Part shown: piece by piece, positions 35,201 through 47,545 of the stretch
Layout: every line of letters begins with the position of its first letter
How positions within the stretch are numbered: position 1 is the first letter of the stretch
Assembly (NCBI GenBank): GCA_032622095.1
Contig: CP136065.1
Location: forward strand, 39,001,503 to 39,065,502
Direction: 5' to 3'
Origin: Siphonodentalium dalli
Taxonomy: Eukaryota; Mollusca; Scaphopoda; Gadilida; Siphonodentaliidae
DNA: 64,000 nucleotides
Made by a program: the position numbers and the translations under genes
Notes under the pieces: generated by a model
Database searches by the model: none
The model's input: the letters and a program-made list of their open reading frames with translations, nothing else
Told to the model about the DNA's origin: nothing

Positions 35201-36764
35201 TCATTATGTGCCAGATATAGAGGCATGGGTTCGAATGGTTACGTGTGAGACTTTAACTGGTGGAACGGTACTCTACACCAAACGCTGAGTTCACACTGAT
35301 ATTTCCAGTTTACATTCCACACTTATACGATACACTTCCTGAAGTAGAGTTTGATGTGGATCCACCATGTGTCCTTCATCGTGGAATAGTATGTCATATA
35401 ATAAGTATAACATGGTGTATAGAAATGCATGGCACCCTCGTGTTTAATACACCTATATACCTGTATGGTCAAAATATGGAGAGTGACATAATATACACAT
35501 AGTTATGATATTGCCAGGCACGCGACCAGAGGGTTTCCGTGTGGGGAAGGTTTCGAACAGCACCCCCTCTCTTCCACCAACCCGATGGTGAGAAATAGAG
35601 AGAGAAATAGATGAGCACTACCCCCATCCATTTGAGTTGATAATTTCCAACTATAGTAACACCGATGACCATTTTATTCCAAAACGGTGACAACAGCAGG
35701 AAATAATCGACTTTTGATCTAATAAAAACAACAAATTTCACCCTAATTACAGGTTGGAAAATCAAACTATCAGAACAATTTCAACCTATGACATGTCCAA
35801 CTATTGTAAAAGACCGCTCGAACCCGTAAGAGGATTCACAAAAGAATGTTGAACATATCCATATAGCTAAATACTATACCACCTGTAACAACTCATAAAG
35901 AGCGTTTAAAATTTGTTTCCCAAAGTTAGGTACAACTTTAAGAATTCGTCTACAGTGAAAATGTTTCACTTTCTAGATAATTCCAGATGGTCCTCAAGAC
36001 ACTGGAAAATATGATCTACCTGTGTGTCCGTGATCAGAATCCGATGGTACAGACATAAGGTCTGGAAATCATACTTCCTATAACGGACCAGAAGTGGTGT
36101 CAGCACGGAGAAATCCATCCAAACACCATGTCCCGCGAAGTGCGGACGATCTGATGCCGCGATATTTATCCCATGAGTAAATACTATCGGACCACCAAAT
36201 CAACCAAACTCCTCGGGACACAAGCAATATCCACCCTTCCTCCAAAATACGTTCCAAAACGCACTGATACACATTCGTCAAGAAGGTGCACGGGAATCCC
36301 CGGAACGTATTCCAGCGGAATCAGGTGGAGACAACTCGCCGCTGATCCGCTACACTATTGTGCTGCCAGGCATGTAATTTCCTAACTATTTCAAAATGTG
36401 GGAAACTTGGTGAGAGAGAGAGAGCAACCCCCCCCCCCCCCCCCAACACACACCCCCGGTCGTCGTGTCGCTTGACATCGTACTTTACTTTCCGTGATTC
36501 AGTTTGCGAATGACAACAGGTCATGGCGAATGACAACAGGTCATGGCGAATTCAGAGATAATCGTGAGCAGCGTATTCAAAAATATTATCTATATCTATA
36601 TATCGATTATACAGGAAATTTTCTTGACATTTTCCAGCTGATCATAATGTAAAGTGCAGACATTCTGACTAAACTTGTTGCAAATTGATGACACGTCCGT
36701 ATGGATAGACCTGTATCCATCGTGCATGCATAGTATACCACGATATATATGTTCTCTAGACAGT
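35201..36764. other. Unassigned sequence downstream of the NHL gene; poly-C tract
   Basis: No recognisable gene. Positions 36411-36453 are a (GA)n, poly-C and CA-rich low-complexity tract. Positions 35590-35630 share agagaaatagatgagcacta with the hairpin near 25745. The two overlapping frames at 36078-36385 on opposite strands are unidentified. There is no canonical AATAAA for the minus-strand NHL gene within the first 200 bp after its stop. Confidence 0.4.
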
Positions 36765-38249
36765 TTAGAGCTGACCCACGTATGATGTGATACAGTCATT
36801 ATCACAATTTGAAACCATGAAACAGATGCTGGCAGGGTTGACGCATATTCCGATAGGATGTTTTACTGATATGACAGAGCGACTACGTTTTCCGTCACGG
36901 CTCAGTTCCACCACGTCATGACTTTCGACGTTGCAGACGTAAATGTTGGCTCCAAACACACACAGACCCACCGGATAAATCCCACCGCACGATATCGTTA
37001 TGAGATGTGTCCCGAGATCCGGGGACAACACTACCACCTGACGTGCTTTACAGTCCGTCACAAACACGGCGTCGTCCTCCGCTGATACAACCACGCCCCA
37101 TGGACTTTTGAAGGCGTGTGACGACTCAGCAATGACGTCACCACCGGTTGTTAACGAGCGCACACAACGACCATTGTAACATGCAACGACTAATCTGTCG
37201 CCAACAGATCCGATATCTCTACACCCTCCGGATACAGGAAACGATGTTTGGTGACTGAGATCTGATGTTTGATACAGCGATATCTGACTTTCGTGCGTTA
37301 CGTAGATGCGATCATTCAGAATACAGACACCATATGGTCGGTTTTTGATCTTGAGAGCGACAGACTTGGTCACGTTGGTGGTTTTACCGCTGTGAGTTAC
37401 CACCATGAGCGTGTACGGCTTGCATGATGCAACGATCATATCCTTGTTGTGGAAAGCCATGACCGAGCGAGTTCCGCCGGGGGAAAAGTCGAATTCCTTT
37501 ACTAATTGACTGATAGGTTTATGACAAATAGTAATATCACACGAATCATTCAAACTCTTCTCTACGAAATCCAAAATCCCTTTATTGATGACGGCCTCGT
37601 AATCTATCGGCCACACATCTTCGAGATCGCTGAGCAGACTTTTTGAACTAGATATAGCTTGATGGAGTTTGATCGAGCGCTTGTTCAGAGACTCAGCTCT
37701 TTGTGCAGCATATACTTCTGAAGTAGCCTGTGAATCGATAGGAACATCATCTCCTCCCGGGTTTATTGCCGCCCCTTCACATGAACGTGATTCCGCATCT
37801 TGTTCTGGTGACAGTTCTACTTGTCTCTCTTTCTTCAGTTCGGACAGAACGTTTACTATCTTATCCACACTACATGCTGGTAATGTGTGCTTTGACATTG
37901 CATCTCTAACGCGATTGAGCGTTTTCTGCTCGCAGTCATCGACGATCCGTCGAACCTCAGAAAATAAATTCTGAACATCCGTCATCATATCCTTCTCTCT
38001 TCCGTCCTGTTTGGTCAGCCAACCGGGAACAGATTCCTGCTTCTTGTTTGCTTCCGAGAATAATTGATCAAGGTCTGATTCGAATTGTTGGACATCCGCT
38101 TCCATGTTTGCTATCGCCTTCGACAGTTCTTCGAGTTGACATTTTGGATATGCAATAGAATGGCATGTGGCACAGCATGGTGTGGCGTGGGAGCCACAGA
38201 ATGAATTTATAGGCTGTGAGTGCAGTACACACAATTCAGCGGTGGACAT
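36765..38249 (-). CDS. B-box zinc finger / NHL-repeat protein (TRIM-like, no RING)
   Basis: An intact 494-residue single-exon coding region on the minus strand. Residues 7-37 form a B-box-type zinc-binding module (C7, H10, C18, H21, C26, C29, H30, C37; the core is CCATC). Where related bivalve proteins have His (HRKC) this one has Tyr34 (AYPKC). Residues about 38-215 are helical and charged, consistent with a coiled coil. From about 255 to 494 are repeated strands with NHL spacing (PYGVCILNDRIYV, SPWGVVVSAEDDAVFVTD, YPVGLCVFGANIYVCN, PIGICVNPASICFMVSN), predicting a beta-propeller. There is no RING, so it is not an obvious E3 ligase; such proteins usually act as cytoplasmic scaffolds, many in immune signalling. 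The ATG is chosen because TTTTATTTTTCAG lies just upstream as a likely splice acceptor. It heads the fourth duplicated unit; a truncated paralog is at 6375-7237. Confidence 0.92.
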   Translation of the reverse strand: MSTAELCVLHSQPINSFCGSHATPCCATCHSIAYPKCQLEELSKAIANMEADVQQFESDLDQLFSEANKKQESVPGWLTKQDGREKDMMTDVQNLFSEVRRIVDDCEQKTLNRVRDAMSKHTLPACSVDKIVNVLSELKKERQVELSPEQDAESRSCEGAAINPGGDDVPIDSQATSEVYAAQRAESLNKRSIKLHQAISSSKSLLSDLEDVWPIDYEAVINKGILDFVEKSLNDSCDITICHKPISQLVKEFDFSPGGTRSVMAFHNKDMIVASCKPYTLMVVTHSGKTTNVTKSVALKIKNRPYGVCILNDRIYVTHESQISLYQTSDLSHQTSFPVSGGCRDIGSVGDRLVVACYNGRCVRSLTTGGDVIAESSHAFKSPWGVVVSAEDDAVFVTDCKARQVVVLSPDLGTHLITISCGGIYPVGLCVFGANIYVCNVESHDVVELSRDGKRSRSVISVKHPIGICVNPASICFMVSNCDNDCITSYVGQL

Positions 38250-38253
38250 GATT

Positions 38254-38270
38254 TACCTGAAAAATAAAAT
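38254..38270 (-). other. Probable 3' splice site just before the NHL start codon
   Basis: On the minus strand TTTTATTTTTCAG precedes GTAAATC-ATG, a pyrimidine-rich tract and AG of the kind ending an intron in the 5' untranslated region. The pseudogene copy keeps TTTTCAG at the same place (7245-7251). Homology between the two continues some 70 bp further upstream, including gttcttgtcaacagttacc. Confidence 0.55.
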
Positions 38271-38334
38271 CGTTATGTCGTTAAGTTCTTGTCAACAGTT
38301 ACCAATTCACACACAGGGACTAATTAAGATCTAA

Positions 38335-38660
38335 CCTAATAGATTCGACAGCTCCCATTTAGAGCTGTTCCTAAACGCGCCTGTGGATTTTCAAAACAAT
38401 TCTCCAAACAATGCGGGCTACAGGGTGTCGCAATGGATTATAATTTTAAATCCAATATAGCTGCTGAGGGCCATTTTTAACGAATTTCGAGGGAAATCGA
38501 TGGCTCCTATCTAGATGTCACTCCAAAGATCCATATGCAGTTTGGTGATGATCGGATGAGGAATGCGGCCTGTAGGGTATGCCAAAGGAAATTGATGACG
38601 GGCGAAAGGACGGCTAGAGACTGGACGGACGACGGACGCCATCCCACACTCTTGGGACAA
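38335..38660. repeat. Repeat family M, short copy
   Basis: About two modules (gctcccatttagagctgttc, aatccaatatagctgctg, tagatgtcactccaaagatc, gatgatcggatgagg) end with the 'ggacggacgacggac' tail also seen at 9830 and 17215. It lies immediately upstream of the NHL gene, in the same relative place as the M array by the pseudogene. Confidence 0.85.
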
Positions 38661-38712
38661 ATGTGTATTAATTCTACACAATAAACAGCTTATGTAGAAA
38701 TGACGCATGACC

Positions 38713-39731
38713 TACAGTACCAGTCAAAAGAAGTGGTATATCAAACGCGCTATTTTCGCGCCCAATATCGCAATAATACTGTAAGTGGAGACGTTTACAA
38801 GCGCGCCGCTTGAGATATTATTGAAATATTTTGCGCTTAATACCGCAAAATTTCGCGCTTAATATTGCGCTCTTAATATTGCGCTCAAAATTGTGACATT
38901 TAAAGATGGATTATCTCTTTAAATAACAAATTTTAAATAGTTGCGTGGGTATAAAATAATAGATATTAACTGAAGACCTTTGTCCGGAAAAGCTTCTATC
39001 AATTAATATTGATTTTATTTCGAATATTAAATCGGGCCCGTTTATGTTACTATTTTTAGAAGCGACCATTCGGATGAGACCGTATTGTGATATAGAGCAC
39101 TGGGCTGTTCATACGGCTACGCAACGAATGTCAAATGTCACATATATTGGTTGTTTGTATTGTTTTGTTCCACATATATACGCGATAATGAGTATAATTA
39201 ACGTTTATTTGTGACAAAATTGCACAATATAATTTCTGTTAACAGTAACCACTATTGTTCGTTAGCTGAACAAACACACCTTTTTAGACCAGAAAATATT
39301 CGAAATAAAATTAATATTAATCGATAGAAGCATTTCCGGACAGGAGTCTTCGATTTAAATCTAATATTTTATACCCCGGTAACTATATAATACATGTTTA
39401 CAAAGATATAATCCACCTTTAAAGCAAATTATTGGTTCTTCTATATTGTTTATTGTATAGATAGAGATACTGCTTTAGATTTGTATATAATTATAGTTGT
39501 AAATGCTATATGTACACTATATGTACACTATATGCACAGTATTTATCTGGTCTGTATGAACTTTTGCGCGCTTAATATCGCAATATTTTGCGTTCAATAT
39601 CGCAATAATAAGCGCGATATATGTTTGGTATTGCGCTATAATCGCGCCTTTTTTCGAAATTAAGCGCGCTCAATATCGCAATAAAGGCGCGCCTCAATGT
39701 ACATGTACCACTTCTTCTAACTGCTACTGTA
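38713..39731. mobile_element. Tc1/mariner-type foldback MITE (~1.0 kb)
   Basis: The left end is TA-CAGTACCAGTCAAAAGA and the right end, reverse-complemented, is TA-CAGTAGCAGTTAGAAGA. TA on each side and CAGT termini are the signature of Tc1/mariner insertions. Nearly the whole element is a foldback: the region about 38930-39050 is repeated in reverse at about 39290-39400. Both arms hold many gcgcttaatatcgcaata-type short repeats (38840-38890 and 39570-39690). No transposase frame exists, so it is non-autonomous. It separates the M repeat from family A in this unit only. Confidence 0.85.
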
Positions 39732-39889
39732 TATATGTAGGTTTCACAACGTTGAACATGACTGGATATGTGAGTGTAACATAGTTATTATATGAGATAA
39801 TTTCTACACAATTATGTTAAAGATCAAAATGTAACACATATTTTGTAGAATATATACAAATTAGTTTTAAGAGTGCATTGCCTTTGTCA

Positions 39890-40790
39890 AGATAGGCTAG
39901 AACGTTATCTGTGCACAAACCGAATCCAAGTCAAACACGGGCTAAGAATCAGACAATATATGTCGGACCGGTGAAACCACGCACCAAGTTTAGAGTCGTT
40001 CGATAAACTAATACTAAGGTTCTCATCCATGCAGAAACCAAACAACCGACATATTCTAATACAAACAAGGCCTATATATATAACATGCAAATTTTGTCTA
40101 ACATACCTCATATTCAAACTGGGTCTAGTCTGTGTTTTCTAGTAATTAAACCACATATATCATGTTTTGAGTCGATCGAAAATGTTATAGTAAAGTTATC
40201 ATCCTAAATCCAAACTATTGAGGGACGGACGAACTAAAAGACTAAATAACACGACCGTATTTATATTCAGCGGTCTTAAACAATTTGACCGGAAGTTGGA
40301 AAATATTTGTCTTTCGGTATGAAATATTTTACATTAATTACTGGTTTGAACATCAAACTTACGTTTGGCCTGAAATTTCCAATTAATGTGGACGAAACTT
40401 GTAACTATTGAAAATATAGACCACAGATCGGGCGGGGCTGGGGGTCACCGAAATCTCTATCCCCACATGTGTTAATTATACGAGTGTTTGCTACACTTAG
40501 ATCTGTATGTAACATTGGACACAGATGTAAAATTGATTCGGTTTTGGTAGTTTGGTAAGTTTTTACAGATTTTAAATGGGTACTCAAATATATTTGTTGG
40601 TTTCTATATTCTCTGCTTCGTAGATGGTAACCAGATGTTCATTATGTGACTGTCTGCCGAGTTCGAAGAAATGGTACAGATGGCAGATAAGCCGGAATTC
40701 AAAAATAGAACGCTTGTCGTTGATGTATTCATGTACAGTTTTCAGGCATATGTATCAAATAAATGTTATTTCACACAAAGGTGATATTAA
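39890..40790. repeat. Dispersed repeat family A, copy 4
   Basis: Colinear with 9855-11090 but shorter. Landmarks are cagacaatatatgtcggacc, accaagtttagagtcgttcg, aaaccacatatatcatg, gttatcatcctaaatcc and gcagataagccggaatt. Homology to the earlier copy stops at about 40790 and resumes at the satellite at about 41750. Confidence 0.82.
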
Positions 40791-41749
40791 TTTTGTGAAG
40801 CTTGTTAGCATACCAACCAAAAGCGTGTGGGGGATTCGGTTAAACAAAATCAGTAAATGTTAGCCCAAAAATGCATGTCAAGTTAATGATGGTTTTGTTG
40901 CTTTTTCGATAGTAATCATAGGGATTTACATCAAACCAGCCCAAACATATTGAAAGGTGCCAAGGGTCCACTATATGCCGATCAATAATCGAGGGATATA
41001 AATCACAACCAAACACAATGGACTGAAAGGGAATGGGCGACGTATTGTGTATTTGTGAGTTGATGTGTAAATGAATGAAACTAACTATTTACAATGAATT
41101 CAAAAGATATCAGGAGTGGATAGAAGAAAGCACTTCTGACTTTTATGGTCAGAGTACTGCTTGGTGTTTGTTAGAGTTACTTGGTATATAGTGTGACCAT
41201 CAATTCCTTATATGGAAGCGGATTAGCATGACACGTGCAGATTTATTTTTCATTCGACATTTTGTTAATCCTAACAAAGCTGTTATTGTTTTCCTTCATT
41301 TAGTTCATGTGATATTGTAATTGTATAGTATCTATTGCTATCATGACTGGTCTCTTTTTTTTTTCCTAGAACACCGTCTGGTATTGCTTTCTATTTCCGG
41401 ATAGCATGCGAATTCTTGCCAATAATACGACAAAATGTATTTTCTTCGCTAATTATGCTGTTTTGTCTTGGTGACAGTATTGTTTACATGCATGTATATT
41501 CAAATGTTATTGTTACTTTATTGATGACTGTTTTCTTCCCCGTTGATTTAATGTGAGTTGTTGATTTAAAATTTCGTAAATGCACCTCCTTGCAAGTTGA
41601 AGGTATAATGCAACGTCTTCACAGTTCAAATGTTGACTCTACTGTCTACACTACAGCCATATGGAAATATGCATATGGATGTAACATTTAAAGAGGATAG
41701 CACACATTTTTATATTTGAGCGTGTGAATGGACATGTATTCTCTACGCT
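40791..41749. other. Unassigned sequence present only in this unit
   Basis: About 950 bp lie between family A and the satellite; they are missing between the corresponding points of the second unit (about 11090-11130). I see no open frame or repeat to identify them. They may be an insertion, or ancestral DNA deleted from the other copy. Confidence 0.5.
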
Positions 41750-42466
41750 GACAGTGTATATGCTGGTATAATGTGCTAGCGTAATGCACCTTACCAACTG
41801 AGACAACATGGGTTCCAATCAGTTATTTATTCTATATTATTATGTTTCCATTCATATCATGACAGTGTATGCTGGTATAATGTGCATGTACTATGCACCG
41901 TACCAACTGAGACACCATGGGTTCCAATCGGTTATTTATTCTATATTATTATGTTTTCATTCATATCATGACAGTGTATGCTGGTATAATGTGCCTGTGT
42001 TATGCACCGTACCAACTGAGACACCACGGGTTCCAATATGTCATTTATTCTATATTATTATATTTTCATTCATATCATGACATTGTATGCTGGTATAATG
42101 TGCATGTACTATGCACCGTACCAACTGAGACACCATGGGTTCCAATCGGTTATTTATTCTATATTATTATGTTTTCATTCATATCATGACAGTGTATGCT
42201 GGTATAATGTGCCTGTGTTATGCACCGTACCAACTGAGACACCACGGGTTCCAATATGTCATTTATTCTATATTATTATATTTTCATTCATATCATGACA
42301 TTGTATGCTGGTATAATGTGCCTGTGTTTTATGCATCGTACCAACTGAGACACCATGGGTTCCAATCGGTCATTTATTTTATATTATTATATTTTCATTC
42401 ATATGATGACAGTGTATGCTGGTATAATGTGCCTGTGTTATGCACCGTACCAACTGAGACACCATG
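41750..42466. repeat. 109-bp satellite, left part
   Basis: About six and a half 109-bp monomers (ccatgggttccaatcggtca to gcaccgtaccaactgagaca). The first monomer carries the variant gtgctagcg also found in the single monomer at 11130-11235 and near the right edge of the array (48296). The array is interrupted at 42467 by an insertion. Confidence 0.97.
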
Positions 42467-44207
42467 GCCGGATTCGTCATCTTCGGTTTAAACCTCCTAG
42501 TTTAAACCTGGTTTAAACCTACATTGGTGGTCCAGCCAGACCGGGTCTAAGGGGGCGTTTTTGTCGTTCAGTTGTCAGCTAATTGACAACTCGATTCGGT
42601 GATATGATTATGCAATCAAACTACCCTCTTACCAATCGGACCAAAGTTAGGCCGATATAATGGTTATTGACAAGTCATAAATTATCGTGACCGCGTGCAC
42701 GCTCAATGGATTTATTCATTGAGAAACAAGTATCGCTCATCGACTATTAATCCGATCGCATTATGTGTTTAAATCAATTTAACAAAGGACATGTCTCTCA
42801 ACACGAGTTTCACGATCTGTTCATAATTTGGTGTATTTACATGTATATCTGTATATATTAAAGGGTATAGGAGCTGTCTATCTGTATGTCCGTGTGTTTG
42901 TTCGCAACTGTTCTCCAATACCCGTGGACCGATTTCAATTAAATTAGGTGTGGTGATTCGTGTGGTATAACGGCGTTAGGTTTTAAAAATTTTGATTTAA
43001 AAAAAAGAAAATATATAATTTTAAAAAAAATTAAAAAATTGTGTTAAATTGAGTAAGGAGTTAAATCTAAAAAGAAACAAAATTTAAATTAACATTTTTT
43101 TAAATTTAATTAAATTTTTTTTTTAATTAAAATGTTCAAATGATCAAAATGTGCGCAAAGCCCCTCTGGCGCTGAATAAAGTCTCCATAATCGAGTAAAA
43201 CCTGGACCAAGATGCCAGTCAAGTTAAGGCAAAGGCAATTTGCTTATGAGTGCACACCATAAGCGGCATCTGAACTGTTGGAAGTGGTTAACCATGCAGA
43301 GGGACAGCTTTTAATAAAGAAATATATTACATGCGTTGATTTTTTTTAATGTCATAAATTTCCCGTCATGCAGAAAATCAAAAAGGTTCCCAGGTTTTAA
43401 ACTGGTAGAATATCATGGGAATTTATGGGCGTAGCCAGAGTGGAGCTTTGTGGCATGATCTACATCAAAATAAGTTATCAAATTTGACTCATATAGCAAT
43501 ATAAGTTTAGGATATAGGATATAACTTTATGTATAGCATATCTGGTCATGCAGTAGCATCGTTTTGGTGTCAAAATTAAAACGTTGAACCCTTCAAATGA
43601 ATTCGTAGAAAACACCAGTATTTTGCGATTGCCACAAGCCAAACAAAAACAACCCACAAGATAGTTGTATAAATCATATATTTAGGAAATTGTCCATATC
43701 TGAGCAACGCTCGCGTGCGAATGAATCGACTATGACATGATCACACCAGTCGCTACTTAGACACGCCTTCACTCGAGATTATTTACAGCTCCACCCTTTG
43801 ACTGATTGTTTGACAATTCTAAACCGCGATGAAGAAAAGACGGATTCGTCATCTCAAGCCTCGATAAAGCTGGTTTAGCTGCACCGTCGAATTAGATGGT
43901 TTAGTTGCCGGTTTAAGCTTATAAAACGCAAAAACAATAATGAAATTGACAAAAACTTATCCCCATACGCGCTTTATATGTGTGACTGTTTCTCGCTTAT
44001 AAATTTCCAATCAATATATGACCGTTGTCGTAATTATTGATTTTCGCAATCAATAAAACGAGGCGGTCCGCAATAGGAAGTACGTTTAATTATCTCGAGG
44101 CTTAGACCTGCGGTCTCTGGTTTAAACCACGGATTTTGCTGACTCACGGCGGTTTAAACCTAGATGTTTACGTAGACCAGGTTTAAACCTGAGATGACGA
44201 ATCCGGC
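42467..44207. mobile_element. 1,741-bp inverted-repeat transposon in the satellite
   Basis: Terminal inverted repeats are GCCGGATTCGTCATCT at the left and its exact reverse complement at the right. They are bracketed by CCATG on both sides (42462-42466 and 44208-44212), which restores the satellite sequence when one copy is removed, so a 5-bp target duplication. Subterminal DNA has repeated ggtttaaacc palindromes on both ends. A second, internal copy of the terminus (acggattcgtcatctcaa, about 43840) suggests a nested relative. Positions 42870-43020 hold a dispersed family also at 34990-35140. No transposase frame; non-autonomous. Superfamily not assigned. Confidence 0.88.
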
Positions 44208-47200
44208 CCATGGGTTCCAATCGGTCATTTATTCTATATTATTATGTTTTCATTCATATCATGCAGTGTATGCTGGTATAATGTGCTTGTGTTAAGCATC
44301 GTACCAACTGATACACCATGGGTACCAATCGGTCATTTATTCTATATTATTATGTTTGCATTCATATCATGACAGTGTATGCTGGTATAGTGTGCCTGTG
44401 TTATGCACCGTACCAACTGAAACACCATGGGTACCAATCGGTCATTTATTCTATATTATTATGTTTTCATTCATATCATGCAGTGTATGCTGGTATAATA
44501 TGCCTGTGTTATACACCATACCAACTGAGACACCATGGGTTCAAATCGGTAATATATTCTATATTATTATGTTTTCATTCATATCATGCAGTGTATGCTG
44601 GTATAATGTGCCTGTGTTATGCACCTTACCAACTGAGACACCATGAGTTCCAATCTGTCATTTATTCTATATTATTATGTTTTCATTCATATCATGACAG
44701 TGTATGGTGGTGTAAGTTGCCTGTGTAATGCACCTTACCAACTGAGACACCATGGGTTCCAATCGGTCATTTATTCTATATTATTATGTTTTCATTCATA
44801 TCATCACAGTGTATGCTGGTATAATGTGCCTGTGTTATGCACCTTACCAAGTGAGACACCATGGGTTCCAATCGGTCATTTATTCTATATCATTATGTTT
44901 TCATTCATATCATGACAGTGTATGCTGGTATAATGTGCCTGTGTTATGCACCGTACCAACTGAGACACCATGGGTTCCAATCGGCCATTTATTTTATATT
45001 ATTATGTTTTCATTCATATCATGACAGTGTATGCTGGTATAATGTGCCTGTGTTATCCACCGTACCAACTGAGACACCATGGGTTCCAATTGGTCATTTA
45101 TTCTATATTACTATGTTTTCACTCACATCATGACAGTGTATACTGGTATAATGTCCCTGTGTTATGCACCTTACCAACTGAGACACCATGGGTTCAAATC
45201 GGTCATTTATTCTATAGTATTATATTTTCATTCATTTCATGACAGTGTTTGCTGGTATAATGTGCCTGTGTTATGCACCGTACCAACTGAGACACCATGG
45301 GTTCCAATCGGTCATTTATTCTATATTATTATGTTTTCATTCATATCATGACAGTGTATGCTGGTATAATGTGCCTGTGGTGTGCACCGTACCAACTGAG
45401 ACACCATGGGTTCCAATCAGTCATTTATAATATATTATTATGTTTTAATTCATATCATGACAGTGTATGCCGGTATAATGTGCCTGTGTTATGCACCGTA
45501 CCAACTAAGACACCATGGGTTCCAATCGGTAATTTATTCTACATTATTATGTTTTCATTCATATCATGACAGTGTATGCTGGTATAATGTGCATGTGTTA
45601 TGCACCGTACCAACTGAGACACCATGGGTTCCAATCGGTCATTTATTCTATATTATTATGTTTTCATTCATATCATGACAGTGTATGCTGGTATAATGTA
45701 CATGTGTTATGTACTGTACCAACTGGGACACCATGGGTTCCAATCGGTCATTTATTCAATATTATTATGTTTTCATTCATATCATGACAGTGTATGCTGG
45801 TATAATGTGCCTGTGTTATGCACCGTACCAACTGAGACACCGTGGGTTCCAATCGGTCATTTATTCTATATTATTATGTTTTCATTCATATCATGACAGT
45901 GTATGCTGGTATAATGTGCATGTGTTATGCACCGTACCAACTGAGACACCATGGGTTCCAATCGGTCATTTATTCTATATTATTATGTTTTCATTCATAT
46001 CATGACAGTGTATGCTGGTATAATGTGCCTGTGTTATGCATCGTAAAAACTGACACATCGTGGGTTCCAATCGGTCATTTATTCTATATTATTATGTTTT
46101 CATTCATATCATGACATTGTATCCTGGTATAATGTGCCTGTGTTATGCACTGTGCCAACTGAGACACCATGGGTTCCAATCGGTCATTTATTCTCTATTA
46201 AATCGGTCATTTATTCTATATTATTATGTTTTCATTCATATCATGACATTCTATGCTGGTATAATGTGACTGTGTTATGCACCTTACCAAATGAGACACC
46301 ATGGGTTCAAATCGGTCATTTATTCTATAGTATTATGTTTTCATTCATATCATGACAGTGTATGCTGGTATAATGTGCCTGTGTTATGCATCGTAAAAAC
46401 TGACACATCGTGGGTTCCAATCGGTCATTTATTCTATATTATTATGTTTTCATTCATATCATGACAGTGTATGCTGGTATAATGTGCCTGTGTTATGCAC
46501 GGTACCAACTGAGACACCATGGGTTCCAATCGGTCATTTATTATATATTATTATGTTTTCATTCATATCATGACAGTGTATGCTGGTATAATGTGCCTGT
46601 GTTATGCACTGTGCCAACTGAGACACCATGGGTTCCAATCGGCCATTTATTCTATATCATTATGTTTTCATTCATATCATGACAGTGTATGCTGGTATAG
46701 TGTGGCTGTGTTATGCACGGTACCAACTGAGACACCATGGGTTCCAATCGGTCATTTATTATATATTATTATGTTTTCATTCATATCATGACAGTGTATG
46801 CTGGTATAATGTGCCTGTGTTATGCACTGTGCCAACTGAGACACCATGGGTTCCAATCGGCCATTTATTCTATATCATTATGTTTTCATTCATATCATGA
46901 CAGTGTATGCTGGTATAATGTGCCTGTGTTATGCACCGTACTAACTGAGACACCATGGGTTCCAATCGGTCATTTTTTCTATATTATTATGTGTTCATTC
47001 ATAACATGACAGTGTATGCTGGTATAATGTGCCTGGGTTATGCACCGTACCAACTGAGACACCATGGGTTCTAATCGGTCATTTATTCTATATTATTATG
47101 TTGTCATTCATATCATGACATTGTATGCTGGGATAATGTGTCTGTGTTATGCACCGTACTAACTGAGACACCATGTGTTCCAATCGGTCATTTATTCTAT

Positions 47201-47284
47201 ATTATTATGTCTTCATTCATATCATGACAGTGTATGCTGGTATAATGTGCCTGTGTTATGCACCGTACCAACTGAGACACATTT
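44208..47284. repeat. 109-bp satellite, central part
   Basis: About 28 head-to-tail monomers, most differing by a few substitutions. Some neighbouring pairs share diagnostic variants, for example tgcactgtgccaactg alternating with tgcacggtaccaactg between about 46490 and 46830 (a two-monomer higher-order unit), and a truncated monomer near 46195. Each monomer has ACACCATGG, a good Kozak match. Because 109 leaves remainder 1 on division by 3, each ATG opens an overlapping 90-codon frame; these are not annotated as genes. Confidence 0.97.
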
Positions 47285-47545
47285 ATGCAAATTAGCAAAC
47301 ACCACAGTTCGCGGTTGTTATGAAACAGTGGGGTTTATAAAAACAGTGTTTTTCGAAACTATCAGAGAGCTGTCAGAGAATCTCTGCGCGGTGAGTTCTT
47401 CGTAGTTCTATGTTTACTGGTAACAGCTGAGCGATCAATAACTGAGACAATGTTACCCTCGAGGGTAATATGGTGATTTATCGCCCGCCATGTGACGCAC
47501 TCTCAGCCAATCAGAAGAGAGGAAAATGGGATAACAATCTATATT
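47285..47545. other. Non-satellite interruption (~260 bp)
   Basis: Unrelated sequence breaks the array. It contains ttaccctcgagggtaa (perfect 16-bp palindrome), agccaatcag (CCAAT-box-like) and gcggtgagt (donor-like). There is no clear terminal repeat or target duplication, and part of a monomer is missing at the junction, so this may be a filler from a break repair or a decayed insertion. Confidence 0.6.

Noticed and set aside
36411-36453. G-quadruplex or regulatory C-tract
   Set aside because: A low-complexity GA/poly-C/CA run; its length may be unreliable and nothing links it to a gene.
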